In this document: positions 23,016 through 35,988 of the stretch, in pieces
Layout of the letters: every line of letters begins with the position of its first letter
Numbering within the stretch: position 1 is the first letter of the stretch
Assembly (NCBI RefSeq): GCF_005239225.2
Contig: NC_133302.1
Location: 15,727,357 to 15,791,356, forward strand
Source: Populus alba
Taxonomy: Eukaryota; Streptophyta; Magnoliopsida; Malpighiales; Salicaceae
Reading direction: 5' to 3'
Length of the DNA: 64,000 nucleotides
Made by a program: the position numbers and the translations under genes
Notes under the pieces: generated by a model
Databases searched by the model: none
What the model was told of the DNA's origin: nothing
What the model saw: the letters and a program-made list of their open reading frames with translations, nothing else

Positions 23016-25922
23016 CTACCTTAGAGGCTTTAAACCCTGGAAAAGTCCCATAAAAGGTCAGATTTTTTATTGATAGCTCATAATGGATAAATTTAGAAAA
23101 AAAAATTAAAAAGCATGTGAAAGAAGCTCAAACTACATAAAATACAGCACTTACACACATGGCATTAAAAATTCAACAAAATGAAGGCAAAATTGTGTTT
23201 CTAATCTGGTCAAGCAAATTCCTACTGATGTCATAGAGAACAAATTTTACCTAAAAAAGTGAAGAAATGACTGTTTTCAGCTTTTGCATTTTACTTCTTT
23301 TACTGATCTCATTCAGAGGGGAAAAAAGAAAAATTATATTTTACCCTCAGTTCTCATGGGATGCTTTAAGGTCTGGAATTTTTGACACGATGGCTATAGA
23401 GAGGGCTACCTGACATGGAAAAACAACTTCCTTGGTATAACACTTAACAGGTAATATTCTTATCAGAGATCATTTTACACTAGTTTTAACTTTTCAATCA
23501 AGTCAATGGCAAAATGTGTCTAGTTTCTCTTCATATATCACCAAGTGATCCAGGCCATCATATCAACTTGATGGACTGATGCATGAAAAGAGAAGGTTTC
23601 GGGAAACTTAATGTGATGCCATTTTTATAGATCTTTCACCTTTCACCTTTGCACCGCTTCATTTTATTTTTATTTTAATAGGGGCAGTTTAAAACAAAAA
23701 ATCTAAGCTGATGCTTCAGATCAAGTTGTGTCTGGAGGCAGAAGAGTTATGTAATAAATTTATGCATGTGTTGGTGCCTATACAAGCCGGGACATGGAAA
23801 GAGGGTGTTCTCAGAAAAGTTTTCATCATGCCACATTCAGGAATGCTGACAATAAATCATTTTTATAAATTTTTCTTCTTTTCTTTAACTTTATTTTGTT
23901 TTTATTTTGACATGTACAAGTTGGACCAAAAACCTAAGCTGATGCTACAGATATCAAGAGATGTGGAGGTTGAAATGTTCTGCAATCAAGTTATGAATGT
24001 TTTAGTTCCTTTCCTGTCTCCATTAAGTGCCAAACATCAAAAATATAAAGCTCCACTGTGTATGAGTTGATAAGCAAATACAAATTAGAAAGAAATGCAT
24101 AAGCTCATTAAGAGGTTGTATTTGGCTAAAACAAGGTGAAGCAGCCTAGTTTTTTATGAGCTCAAAGATGGAGATTATCAGTTTATTTGCTCATCAAAAT
24201 GAAACATCTCTATGAGCTCAGAACAGAAAGTTTAAACCAAGCTACTACAAAGACATGGATATCTTGAACAAAGCACAGTGTCAAAACTGTTCTCATCTAA
24301 GAGCTAGCATGCATTTGTAATTAAGATTTTTCCATTTCTTCTGCTGGAAATAATAATTGCTATGATCTAGTATGTTACCAATTGCAATAACTCTGGCAAT
24401 AATAATTAGTAACTATACCTTCGAATTCCTCAAATCATTCACTGCCATCCTAAGAGAATCATCTGATAGTATCAAACGTGACAGAGCCCCTGTGCTTAAC
24501 CTGCAACATTCAGCAGAGACTATCATGAGAGCGGGATTGTTCTAACCTAGTCAGTCACCAAATATAATCAAGAATCAAGTTTACTTGCACTAAGCCTGAC
24601 TAGCATGAAAGTTTTCCCTGATCAAGAAAAACTAGAATGGATAATACAACAAATGATGGTTTAAAAGGAAATGATACATTTATTGGACCAGTGAAAAATA
24701 ATTCTTAATTTTCTGCAGATATGAGAAATGAACCACTAAAAATCTAGTCGAGAATGCATCATGTTGTCTAGAGCCTCTAGGCTAGCATTAGAAGATTCAA
24801 GTTTCAGTTTTTAAGGCTTATAGTCTGTTTTAAGTATAGAAAAAAAAAAGGGATATAGGATAGAAAAGCTCATTCCTAAGTACCCTAGTAATTTCCCTGC
24901 TTCCGATATAGAGCCTTCAACAGCAAAGATTACATCCAGCAACGCTTGCATTCCCTATATTAAGGAATAAAACTTGCAATGAGTTTTCCAACCCTTCAAA
25001 ATGGATAGAAATACATGTAACTTTTAAAAGGAAAAACAACTTTATTACCAAGATAAATTTAGGATTCTTGGGTCCAATTTGTGGACCACAATCTGATCCT
25101 CTGATTGTTGATTTAAGAGGAAGAATTTGAAGCAGTTCCAATGGAGGTGTATACGAATCAATATCCAAACTGTTCCTAACTACCAAAATAATAATAATAA
25201 TAATAATAAAGGAGTATCTGAACAAGCAAAACAAAACATACACTTTTGTCCATCTTCACTCAATCAGCAATAAAGAAGAGTACTAAAAGAATCAAAAGGC
25301 ACTTAAAAGTCTCTACCTCTGATAGCTAATAGAGCGCGCAGGCGTTTCAAAGCCGAAGCACGATTCATATGCTGTGAGCGGTCCTCAACAGCCTACATAC
25401 AGTAAAAAGAACAAGAACCAAATAAAAACAATTTAGACAAAACAACATACATGTTATATGCATATTCGGCCTGGTACAGTTTTGGCAGAAAATGAAGCAA
25501 GTAAAGCTAGTGGTGACCTGAGCAATAATCCCAGTAGGGAGGTGCTTGAGACGGACAGCAGACTCACGCTTGTTACGGTGCTGACCACCTGGGCCTGAGG
25601 CCTTGAACGTGTCCATCTCACACTGTCTCATCAGTTCATCATCTGTCAATTCTAAGTAGTTTGTACCATTACCATGACTTGCAGAAGTGTTATAATTGAA
25701 GCAAATTAAGAGTTTTTTTGGGGTTTCTGCAGTTCTTGTGTACAAGGTTGGTGAGTGAAAATGTCTTGATTTGGTTCTGTTAGAAGCGTTGAGATAATGG
25801 CAAGAGATCAAATTTAAAGGAGAAGATGGACGAGATATGCGGGGAGGAACAATGGTGTTGGTTGTGATTGGAAGTCTGAGGAGAAGCATTGATTTTAGTA
25901 GCGAATGAGCTGAAACTGCCAT
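23016..25922 (-). CDS. Organelle-type peptide chain release factor-like protein (GGQ domain), 261 aa
   Basis: Class I release factor-like (RF-1 domain) protein, similar to plant homologues of the ICT1/YaeJ group, which free stalled peptides on organellar ribosomes. Exons: 25922-25518, 25392-25317, 25179-25049, 24954-24884, 24500-24419, 23036-23016; the phases join exactly. The first 80 residues are Ser/Thr/Arg-rich and low in acids, as in a plastid or mitochondrial transit peptide. [20 protein letters not shown] precedes the catalytic [15 protein letters not shown] is at about residues 112-114. [20 protein letters not shown] is the family's second block. The later half ([55 protein letters not shown]) matches the plant-specific extension. 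The codon-recognition domain of true RF1/RF2 is absent. The last exon has seven codons (GLKPLR and stop) with the stop codon overlapping a GTAGGG donor-like sequence. It lies 1.4 kb from exon 5. Confidence 0.85.
23620..24010. repeat. Diverged direct duplication in the last intron of the release-factor-like gene
   Basis: Two blocks, about 23620-23780 and 23861-24008, share 'ttttatttttattttga', 'ccaaaaacctaagctgatgc', 'gatcaag...gtggagg' and 'atgttttagttcct' type motifs in the same order, about 240 bp apart. The 119-codon plus-strand ORF here spans both copies and is not a gene. Confidence 0.6.
25188..25209. repeat. AAT/ATT microsatellite next to a splice acceptor
   Basis: About seven ATT units on the minus strand end 8 bp before the acceptor of exon 3 (25179) of the release-factor-like gene, so the repeat supplies the U-rich tract. 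Confidence 0.8.
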
Positions 25923-26265
25923 TTTCTTGAATCAGTAAGTATTACTTTTAATGGTACGTAAAGGGGATTTCAGTTTGTCCCAAAGGAAGCCATTGTTGTC
26001 TGAGGAAAATAACTCTCTCTCCCGAGCTTGAATTTCTCGACTGTCTTTATACTTTCTTCCTCCAAGAAGGAAAAAAGTAAACTACAAACCAGTGCCTAAA
26101 CTATGTGTAATTTTCAGTTGAGTCTCTGTAAGTTCAAAGTTAAAGTAATGATGCCTAAACTTTTCAGATTTTACTCAATAGTGGCCTCATTAAATGGAAT
26201 TAATTTAGAACTAGCCCCGGACGGCCAGATGTCGGACCGAGAGCTAAGGAACGGGACCCAAAGAT
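25923..26265. other. Upstream region of the release-factor-like gene
   Basis: Contains a CT-rich patch (about 26010-26060) typical of plant 5' leaders or promoters. No clear TATA box. Confidence 0.35.
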
Positions 26266-29200
26266 GATTGAATCGGCTAGTTGAACCAATTACTTTTATT
26301 CTTTTATATTTGGTATTTTTTATGCAATTTTTCACTAGTATGATTTTAATAATATTATCTTTTTTTTTCCTCACTGTTAAAGTACATATTGAATATCTTT
26401 CATTAATATTTAATAAATTATTTTAATTTTAATAAAAAGAAAAAAATTAAATATTGATAGAATTAAATTAAATATTTGGTATATGATAATTTAATGAAGT
26501 CTAATGTGATTTTATTGATTTATGATTTTAATATTTTGAAAGACAGCTCCTTTTAACTTTTTTAAAAACATTTTTAATGCTTTAATAGTTAGAATAAAAT
26601 ACCAATAAAAAAAGGTGATAAGCAGCTGATATATAGTTGCAAGTATGTATTTTTCTCATAAAAACAATGTTCAAATATTAAAAGCTAATCTTAAAAAAAA
26701 AAAAAAGATAAATAACTCGGGTTATAGCTATGATTAGATTTAATAATAAGTTGATTTTATTTTAATTAGACAATAAAAAAATAAGCAATGATAATAAATG
26801 GGTAAAATTTAAAAAAAATCATGAAAACTAAAAAAAAAAACCTTTGGAAGCATGAAAATGGATAAAAAAAGACAACAAAATCTTGAGTCAACCCAGGATA
26901 ACATGATAGACATATAACCTAGGTAATAAAAGGCAAGTCAACCCAAATTAACCTTTAAAATCCATGACTTAATGAGATTGGGATAACTCGAAAGAAAAAA
27001 TTTGAAGAAAACCACAAAAGGAATTTTTTTATATATAGAAAAAAATTAATGCCGAATGATGAAATCAAAAAAGAAAATAGATAAAAAAAAATGTTGACCT
27101 ACGTTAACTTTTTAAACTCGAGACCTGATTATTAGACTATAAGCATTATATATAGAAAAATTACAAAGTGTAATCCTTATCAAATTAAATTCTAAAGGAT
27201 GAAATTAGAAAGAAAAAAAAAATTATTCAAAAGGATCTAAAATAAAAACAATATTAATTAAGAGAATGAGGATGAAAATTAAAATAAAAAATAAACGAAA
27301 CGGCAATTAAATTTTTTTGATTGAAATGACATTAAATTGAAAAAATAAACATATCTTTAACAAAAAGGAATGAAATTGAAAACTTATAAAACTTTTATAA
27401 AAGGGTCAAGGAAATAAATAAAAAATCAAAAGAATATGAAACAAATTGAAAAAAAAATTATATAACAAATTGAAATTGAATGACTAAATTCAAAACAGAT
27501 AAAACTTCTACAAAACGGGTAAGGAAAAAAAACTAAAAATAAAAAGAATAAAGATTGAAGTTGAAATATCAACAACAAAGAGGATTTTCCTGTAATTATA
27601 GGGGTGAGATTGAAAACAAATCAACAAAAACTCAATGTTGATAAATTAAATTGAAAAAAAAATGAAGCTATGCTAGGCACTCAACCTAGGTGGCCCAACG
27701 GGCATTAAAAACAAATCCTAGGCATGTGGTCCTAAGGTAAGCTTGCATGTTGTGGCCATATTGTTTTCCTTCTTTTAACGAGAGGTGGTTGGGGCATTTT
27801 AGGTTGGAAATGCTCTTTCAATCCATTTTCATCTAAAAACATCTAATAAATAATGTAAAAACATTCTTAAACAACCTATCAACCCTAAATCAACCTAAAA
27901 TCACCAAAAAATGAAAATAAACAGAATAAAATAAAAATGAGACTTGATCTTCTTATTTAAACATGTTTATAAGAAAAATCTACCACCATCAAACTTCTCT
28001 TGGAATAGATCTTGATGACAGCAAGAATAACGAGTTTTGTCGCTGAAAAATGAAGAAATCAACAATGTTCTCTCTCCTCATAATTTTCAGGTGACTTTTT
28101 CTCTCCTCTCTTGAATTAAAAACTGAAATATGAGAAAAATAAACTTTTGAATTAAAATTGAAATTGTAAAAAATATAAGGGCTGAAAAGGGAAGAAAAGG
28201 AAAGTGAGGGTGAAAAAGAACTTTTCCATTGAAATATTGGTCATGAGGGATTTTACACATTTTGTTCTTTTAAAAAAAAAAAATGGTCCATCCTTAACAA
28301 GTTTTGACATATTGATCATAAATTTGGGCATAAAATGTAACAATTGAAGAAAAAAATAAAGATGAAAAAAAAATATATTGTTCACTACTATAGTGAATTC
28401 CCCAAACATTTTAATTTTTTATTCTAATATAATTATAGTAAATTTGTGGACTAGATGATTGATTAGTGGTTGAACCAATCACTATTATTCTTTTATATTT
28501 GGTATTTTGTATGCAATTTTTTCACTAGTATGATTTTAATAATATTATCTTTTTTTCTCATTGTTAAAGTACATATTGAATATTTTTATTTTAATAAAAA
28601 ATTTAAATATTTATAGAATAAAATTCAATATTTGGCATATAATAATTAATGAAGTCTAATGTGATTTTATTGATTTATGATTTAATATTTTGAAAAATAT
28701 CTCTGTTTTTACTTGTTTAAAAACATTTTTAAATTTTTAACGGTTATAATAAAATACCAACAAAAAGATAGGGGATAAGTATTTGATATATAATTGATAC
28801 TAAAATGCACTTGTTGTATGTCACGGGTTTGTATTTTTTTTTTTTTTCATAAAAAACCAATATTCAGATGCCGCAAGTGCATTTTAAAAGAATAAGAAAA
28901 ACCAACAAATCCAGTTATATCCCTGACCAAGTTTAATAAGTTGGTTTTATTTTAATTAGACAATAAAAAAAATAGACAATGGTAATAAACGAGAAAAATT
29001 TGTAAACTAAAATCATGAAAACTTGGAGAAAAAAAATTTTGGAAGCTTGAAAATAGATTAAAAAAAATGATAAAAAAAAAACCTCGAGTTAACTTTAGAT
29101 AGTATGATAGACACGTAACTTGAATAATAAAGGTGAACCAACCTAGGTTAACCCGTAAAACCTGTGTCATATGTCATGCGATTGAGATAACCAGACAAAA

Positions 29201-31790
29201 AAACTTTTTTGAAAGAATATCACAAACAAAATTTTTATTTATTGAAAAAAAAAAAAACAATGTCAAACAATAAAATCAAAAAGGACAACAAGTCAAAAAA
29301 GGATGTTGACCCGCATTAACTTTCTAAATTCATGACCTAGTTATTTGACTGAAAACATCATACTTGGAAAAAATAAGAAGTCTCATTCCTAGCAAATCAA
29401 ACGATGAATGATAAAACTAAAAAAAAAAAAAAAGAATTACAAAAAAGGATCTAAATTTTTTTTAAAAAATAATAATTAAAAGAATGAAGGTCAAAATCAA
29501 AATAAAAACAAATTAAAGGGCAACTAAATTTTTTTTATTGAAGGTTAAACTGAAAAGAAAAATAACTTTAACCAAAAGAAAAAAAAAGAATGTGGACCAA
29601 ATTGAAAAAAAAATAATACACCATAAACTTGGATTGAAAAAAGAAATTGAAAACCAATAAAACTTTTATAAAAGGGTTAAAGAAATAAATCAGAAATCAA
29701 AATACTAAGGATCAAATTGAAAAAAAATATATGAAAAATTAAAATTATAGAACTAAGTCAAAAACAAACAAAACTTTTACAAAAAAGCTAAGGATAGAAA
29801 TTAAAAATCAAAAGAATAAGGATTAATGCTGAAATAACAATGATAGAGAAGACATCCCTGTAATTATGGGAGGGAAAGAGTAAAAAAAAAAAAGTCCATT
29901 GGTGATAAGCCTCCCACCTGACGTTGACATGCATCGTAACAGTAGGAAAAGGACATGGCAGTGCTTCCAATTATACGATGGAAGAGTAGTGTTGACCACC
30001 AAGAAGGGTAGCATGCGCCCCAAAGGCGTGTGGGCGCCTCCAAACGCATGTTATAGCAGCTTTTATATTTTAATAATATTTAATATTTATTAAAATACCA
30101 TAATGCCATTGATAAAACAGTAATAACAAAAACAACAATATTACAAAGACAAAAATTACCTTAGATCAAAGGCATTTTTTTTAACTTTAAGGGCATTTAA
30201 GTAATTTAAATGTGCATTCAAGAGTGAAAAAACAAAACTACCCCTAGACATCATGCATATACTTTTTTTTGCTTTCAAGGGCATTTTCACAATTTCACTA
30301 TTCATAAAAAATGAAAAATATTAATATCCTACCCCTATCAATCAAGCTAAATGTTATTTGATTGGGTGAAATTGTAATTGCATTGTTGTAATACACAGTT
30401 AAATGAGTCTGATGCTATAGTGAAGGCATTGCTAATCCTACCCCTTATAGTTTATTTTTTATATATTTGGGAACTCGGTTACATTTTGCATTGTGTTGGG
30501 GGTTGGACCAATATTTTTTGAACATAAAAAAGTAATGTTTAGACAATAGGTAACTCTTTGACATTATCATTAAACCGGGTCTAATGAGTTAAACTTTAAA
30601 ACTCCCAACCAACTCCTTGTTTAGCTTGGGTCTCAAATTAAATTGTGTGGAAGTTATCTTAACTTGAGTGAGTCTATTTAACAGGTCTAAAGGCAAAAAA
30701 ATCAAATGAGAAAAAAAAAAAAAAAAAAAAAAAGAGATGAGGTGCACAGGATCAAAGACAACTTGGACAACTAGTAAAAGGTAGTTTGGCTTTTAAAGAA
30801 ATTCAAGATCACATCTTCTCTTAAAAAAAAAAAAAAAAACATTAAAACGACAACATATACGATAAACCCAAGTAATTTTAGATTGACTAGTCAAACCAAT
30901 AACCTTAATTATGGACTCCAATAGGTTCACTAATATTTTTTTTATTTATTCATATAATAGAAAAAATAAAAACGAGTTCAAAATTAGTCAAATATTAAAG
31001 GATGAGATTAAAAAAATATAGCTTAAATAGCCCATCATACATAGGCCTTAAAAAAGCCTAGGCATGTGGTCCTAGAGTAGGCCACGTGTTAGGGACATTT
31101 TTTTTTCTTATTTTAAAAGGTGAACAACCCTTATTTTTTTGAAAAACAAATGGTGGCCAGAAAATCAAAGATGTGGTGTTTTAGGGTTAAAATCTTCTTT
31201 CAACTTATTTTCATCTAAAAACACCTAATAAACACCATAAAAACTTTCTTAAACCACCTACCAACCCCAAAACACCCTAAAATCACCTGAAAAATGAAAT
31301 TAAATTGATCTTATTATTCATGCATGTGTATAGGAAAAACTCACAACCATCAAACTTTCCTTGGAATGGATTTTAATGACACCAAGAATGGCAAGTTTCA
31401 TTGCTAAAAAGTGAAGAAATCGAAAATGTTCTCTCTTCCCACCTTTTTCAAGTGACTTTCTCTCCCCTATCTTGAATTCAAAGATTAAAATGTGAAAAAA
31501 TGAACTCTTAAACCAAAATTGGAATTACAAAAAATATAGGGACTAAAAAAGAAGTACAAGGGTGAAAAGAGAACTTTTCCATTGAATTTTATATTGGTCA
31601 TAGGGGATTTTACACTTTGATCTTCTTCTTCTTCTTCTTCTTTTTATTTAATTTTGTCCATCTTAAACATGTTTCAATTGAAAAAAAATAGTTTAAGGAT
31701 GAAAATGAAAAAAATCAAATGTTTATTGTTCACTATTATAGTGAATTCCATAAATGTTTTTAATTTTTATTATAATATATTTATATTTTC
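26266..31790. repeat. Tandem duplication of a ~2.2-kb non-coding repeat; second copy split by ~1.1 kb
   Basis: Copy A is about 26266-28440. Copy B is about 28454-29880 plus 30985-31790. Both start near 'gttgaaccaat', then 'ttcttttatatttggtattt', 'cactagtatgattttaataa' and 'aagtacatattgaata'. Both end with 'catctaaaaacacctaataa', 'caccatcaaactt', 'ttggaatgga' and 'attgttcactactatagtga'. Between 29881 and 30985 copy B carries unrelated sequence, including a GC-richer patch (29890-30055). The units contain many 'aaattgaaaaa' runs but no readable protein, so the element is non-autonomous or wholly decayed; its class is unknown to me. Confidence 0.65.
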
Positions 31791-31899
31791 TTTTAATGTA
31801 TAAACATTAGCTTCTTTCTATAAATTCACGTAATTGTATGTGGCATCATATAAATTATGTGTCTAAGTCTAGAATAAAGTTGTAGTTTTCCAAAACAGA

Positions 31900-32710
31900 A
31901 ATCTCATCCACGATTTAGGAACCTGTGCTGATGAATTAAATTAATGCTTCTTCTGATGAATAATTGTCATCCACAAACACATTCTTTGATCATTGCATGA
32001 AAACTAGTTAAAGGCATTGTACTGCTCTCTTTAAATTCCCAATCAGTCTCTAAATTTTCCATACTAACCAATAGTTTATATATGATCAAAAGGATAATTA
32101 AAAGGTAAAACATGCTTAAAAAAAAAAAACAACAACTTCAATCATCTTACAATAAAATACATATCCCTAAGAAATCGATATACAAGTTCAATAACCCTAT
32201 TTTTACTTGGCAAAACATCCTAAACAAGTTGGAAAGATAACAAAAGAGTTCTAAATAAAATAGAAAAAAAAATATCCTAAATTAACTAGAAAAATATTGT
32301 AAATCTTAAATAATAACTTCTATGCCTATTCAAAAGATCTTTACAATATCATAACACTACAAAATTTGAGCCCTGTAGAAAAAAAAGCCTTTAAAATATT
32401 TTTACAAACTTTCCTCTCGGTCCAACAGTCGAGTCAAAAGTTATGACTCTTAATATAAAAATATACATTAGAAAAATAAGTTCATTCTAAATGCCTCAAG
32501 GTTGAGAACCAACTCCTTCCTTTGCATAAATTACATTAATGAAAGCCCGATCATAACTTGTTGGAATCTTAATGCTTGTCTTATCCCAAATATCTTGAAT
32601 TATTTCATTGACCTTGTAATTGGCACCTTTAGTTAATCCTTTGGAGATGCTTATTGATTCTCATCATTCCTCCTCTCTTAAAAAAGATTTGACCTTAAAT
32701 TATCACCTAT
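31900..32710 (-). mobile_element. Probable 3' end of a Ty3/gypsy element (pol end and downstream region)
   Basis: On the minus strand 'ttaaggtcaaatcttttt' then 'aagagaggaggaatgatgag' (about 32665-32705) resembles the stretch where many plant gypsy polyproteins end ('..gaggacaaatcc..aaggggaggaatgatg'). The sequence after it (32660 down to about 32400) looks like a 3' untranslated region or LTR. No domain of pol itself is readable, because the sequence upstream (32711 onward) is something else. Confidence 0.35.
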
Positions 32711-32858
32711 ATTAAATAGAGAATGATATAAACATTAAAAGTAACATTGGCGTTGCTATACTCACCAAAAATATATGCTTTGTACTCTTGAATTATCTTT
32801 TATGGGCTATAATGCAAAGATAACATAATTATGATCTTTGTTAGTTTTAGATGCATAT

Positions 32859-33250
32859 CACTACTAAAAGTTTTAGATTGATTAATGGAATTTTCCGTCG
32901 ATATTTATACTTGCAGTCCGTCAACACGAACTTACCGATGTGATTATGGACAAAAATAATTCATTAGAAAGACTCTTGTCAGTGATTTGTGGTATGTTGG
33001 TGAGTCCATTGGTAATAATTTTATAGATGGATTTATATTGATGAACAAAGCTCGCAAAAAATAATTTGCACGTTTCATTTTGTCGATACTTCAACCAGGT
33101 AAATATTATTTGCTTGAATAATAAATATTATTGGTGAGTCTATTATTATTTGCTTGAATACAAATATTATTTGAATTTTATAGATGGATTTATCATGTTG
33201 GCAAGTCTATTATTATTTGCTTGAATACAAATATTATTTTAATAAATAAA
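32859..33250 (+). mobile_element. CACTA-type transposon terminus, truncated
   Basis: The sequence begins CACTACTAAAAGTTTTAGAT, followed by subterminal 'tttccgtcgatatt', 'cagtccgtcaacac' and 'cttaccgatgtg' motifs. CACTA elements of plants start CACTA and often carry repeated 'ccgtcgg' subterminal motifs. No opposite terminus (TAGTG) in a suitable place was found. From 33085 to 33245 there is a short direct repeat of 'tattatttgcttgaatacaa' blocks. Confidence 0.5.
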
Positions 33251-33626
33251 TTTAGCAAACATAACCGGGTAAATATCTCTTTTTGTGAGATTAAATATCT
33301 TGATTTACATTTGTCTCTCACTTTTTTCATTTTTTTTTTTAGTTATCATTTATATTTTACACATATAGTTCTTGATTTATCTAATTACACATATACATAA
33401 GCTTTTTTATTTTCATTAAAGAAATTTCAATTACAAAAACATGTTGAAAAAGCTTGTGTATATAATTTTTTTTATTTAAAAAAAAATATTTGACTCGCAA
33501 CAAATCACGGGTCAGTATCCAGTGTATCATAATTTTCTATACAAATTAGGCAGGGATGATAAGTTTCTTAAATCCCAATATATAAGGAATGGCTTGAACT
33601 AAATTCATTATAGGAAGCAGAAAGTG
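33251..33626. other. Intergenic, downstream of the CLD1-like gene
   Basis: AT-rich; the right part is probably the 3' UTR of the minus-strand hydrolase. Confidence 0.35.
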
Positions 33627-35586
33627 TCATGAAGCAGCAAGATGAGCCAACCAAGGAAGCAAATTGTCATGGACCAAGTCAGGTTTGTCATCATGAGGAC
33701 AGTGTCCAACGCCTTCAAGCATGCAAAGTCTCACATTTGAAAGCTGCGAAGGCAAGGAAGAGAAATACTTACCAACAGGTCCATCAATGGGCGTGAACGG
33801 ATCTTGATCGCCCCAAAGAACCAGAATAGGTATGGAAATTCCTGGCATCAGTGTCACTGGGTTAGGGCCTGGTGGCCCTGTCACAATTGAAACAAAAGCA
33901 TCGAGTGCCCCTTCATCACATGCTGGTCCTCTGATAATCTGAAAGTTTCCATGAGAAAACGAAAGTTCTGAGTGGATGTTCTGTTAAATCTGCAAGTAAT
34001 CTATATCAAGAATCCATGTTACCTCTACAAGGTCTTCATCCACGGATTCCTTGTTTCCATAAACAGACAGTAAAATGTTCCTCAGAGTATCTCTGCATCC
34101 ATCACACGACATGTTTTAGATTGTCGCCGGAATGTTGTATTTCTGTTTATAATTGGTGAAAGTGCATAGCATACCTCTGTTTGACACGCTCAAAGATCGA
34201 CGATGCAATTGCCCTTTGCTTCAGAAGAAAATCAATTAACCAAAGCAGAGGCAGCAACAGCTTGATCCTCCAATCATCAACAATCGCCTTGTTGTTCATA
34301 CCACCAGAGCAATTCAGCAGCACAAGCCCTCGAACCAGAGTTTGACTAGAATCTATAATCGCAAAAAGCATAGTAGGCATGAGGAAAACCATAGATTTGA
34401 GTGCATGGATAAGTTTGTGCAAGGGAATGTTTCGTAGAAAGTATCTTCTCTCTGGAAACAAAATGTACAGCTTCATCTACCTGAGGCTGCAATTACGCAA
34501 GCTAAACTCCCAACAGAGTTCCCTATCAACACAGTTGGCTTCTGAATAACTTCATCCAAGAAATCTAAAATTAACTGCACAGTGAGTCCAGAATTAGCAG
34601 GGCAACAGTTTCCCAAGGTTAAGAAATGCTCGCTGTAAAATACAAGACAGCTCAACTTCTGATAATGGAGTACCTGAGCCCATGCTTCCATGGTATATGA
34701 AAAGCCTTCTGGCTTATCCGAAGCACCAAATCCCAGAAGGTCGATGGCATAGACTGTATAATTTTTTGCCAATGTATCGATATTCCTGATAAAAACCTCA
34801 ATGGTGTGAACAGAAAACACAGTAATTACTCAGAAGGTGTTCGAAAATGTAAAAGCTACTTTGGGAAATGCCCTAACATACTAATTCTTGCTAAACCAAT
34901 GAAACATGGCTCTATCATTACGAACTGGATATGGCAATTATGGCAACGTTTTTCTTCGGTCTCCATGTGAAGTGTGAAAATAGCTTCATCTTATCTTATA
35001 TACAGCAAAAAGGTTAATAGAAGAAGAGCTCTAAGAGCGAATGGATTTTCTTGAATTTGACAAAATGTAACCTAAGACAGACCAGACCCTCCATCATATC
35101 ACCACCAATAGTTAGTGGCTATTGGCTAAGAAGGCAGATTATCAAGATAAGGGTATGAAGTTAATATGTGGCTAAATTATTTCAAAAATCAACTAACCTG
35201 CGCCAGTGAGGAATGGAGGCACCGAAGCCATGAACAAGAAGAAGAGGAGGTCCAGGGTTTGACTGTGAATCAGAATTACAAGAAACAAAGTAATTGATGG
35301 AGAACTGCCCCTTCCACAACCACTTCTTGCACCTTTCCCTTATCTCTTTAATCTCCAAGACTTTTCCACCACAAGAAGAGGATGAGGTTGAACCAGTAGT
35401 AGCAGTATTATCACTGCTGGTGGCAGCAGCAGTGATGTTAGACTTGATGTTGCAAGAGACGGGCTTCTTGCAATAACGAATGTGGCCATGTCTCCTTTGC
35501 TGACACAGAAAACGTTCCCCATTTTTATTTACCGATGAATAATGAAGGGGAAGCTCAGCAGCTACTGCTAGTGCCGAGAAGCCCAT
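33627..35586 (-). CDS. CLD1: Alpha/beta hydrolase, chlorophyll dephytylase CLD1-like, six exons, 384 aa
   Basis: Resembles Arabidopsis At5g38520 (CLD1), a thylakoid hydrolase that removes phytol from chlorophyll during turnover. Exons: 35586-35198, 34785-34674, 34574-34481, 34352-34175, 34092-34023, 33938-33627; phases join exactly. The first 80 residues are Ser/Thr-rich with basic residues, as in a plastid transit peptide. The oxyanion region LLLVHGFGAS is at about 113-122. AIDLLGFGASDKP follows. The nucleophile elbow GNSVGS places Ser at about 187. LWGDQDPFTP gives Asp at about 327, and EGVGHCPH gives His at about 360. Thus the catalytic triad is intact. Length and exon order fit the plant family. 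The assignment to CLD1 rather than to another pheophytinase-like hydrolase is by recalled similarity. The gene stands alone between repeat-rich blocks. Confidence 0.87.
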
Positions 35587-35988
35587 GTCTCCCTTGGTCC
35601 CTTCTTTTCTGATTTCTCTGCAGAATGAGAATAATCAATTTTAAAGGGTAATAAAGTCAAATGGAAAACTAATGTAGTGAGGGCGAGTATAGCCAGTGAG
35701 CAATTTAACCAAAATAAAAATAAATAATGAATTTTCATTTCACTTGCCTATCCAAAATTCTTGCAGGTTGCTTTTCTTTAATATCTGCCCTTCATAAAGT
35801 TGAGTTACAGTTCCTTTTTCTTTTTCTTTGTATTTTTCTTCTCCGAGTCAAACAATTTGTGCTTCTTGTTTTTTGCTTCTTTGTTTCCATTCCAATTCGT
35901 ATGTTTTGTATGACTTGTAGCAAATTGCATTTGGATTATGTATTCATCTACCCTTGTATTGTATAAAATTCATATGTTTGATTAATCA
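35587..35988. other. Upstream region of the CLD1-like gene
   Basis: About 400 bp between the start codon and the copia element. The 79-codon plus-strand ORF here is hydrophobic low-complexity sequence, not a credible gene. The promoter is therefore bounded by a retrotransposon about 400 bp upstream. Confidence 0.4.

Noticed and set aside
23711..24070. 119-codon plus-strand ORF
   Set aside because: It spans two copies of a diverged repeat in an intron of the release-factor-like gene and resembles no protein.
35727..35966. 79-codon plus-strand ORF upstream of the CLD1-like gene
   Set aside because: Hydrophobic low-complexity translation of T-rich DNA; no similarity and no promoter support.
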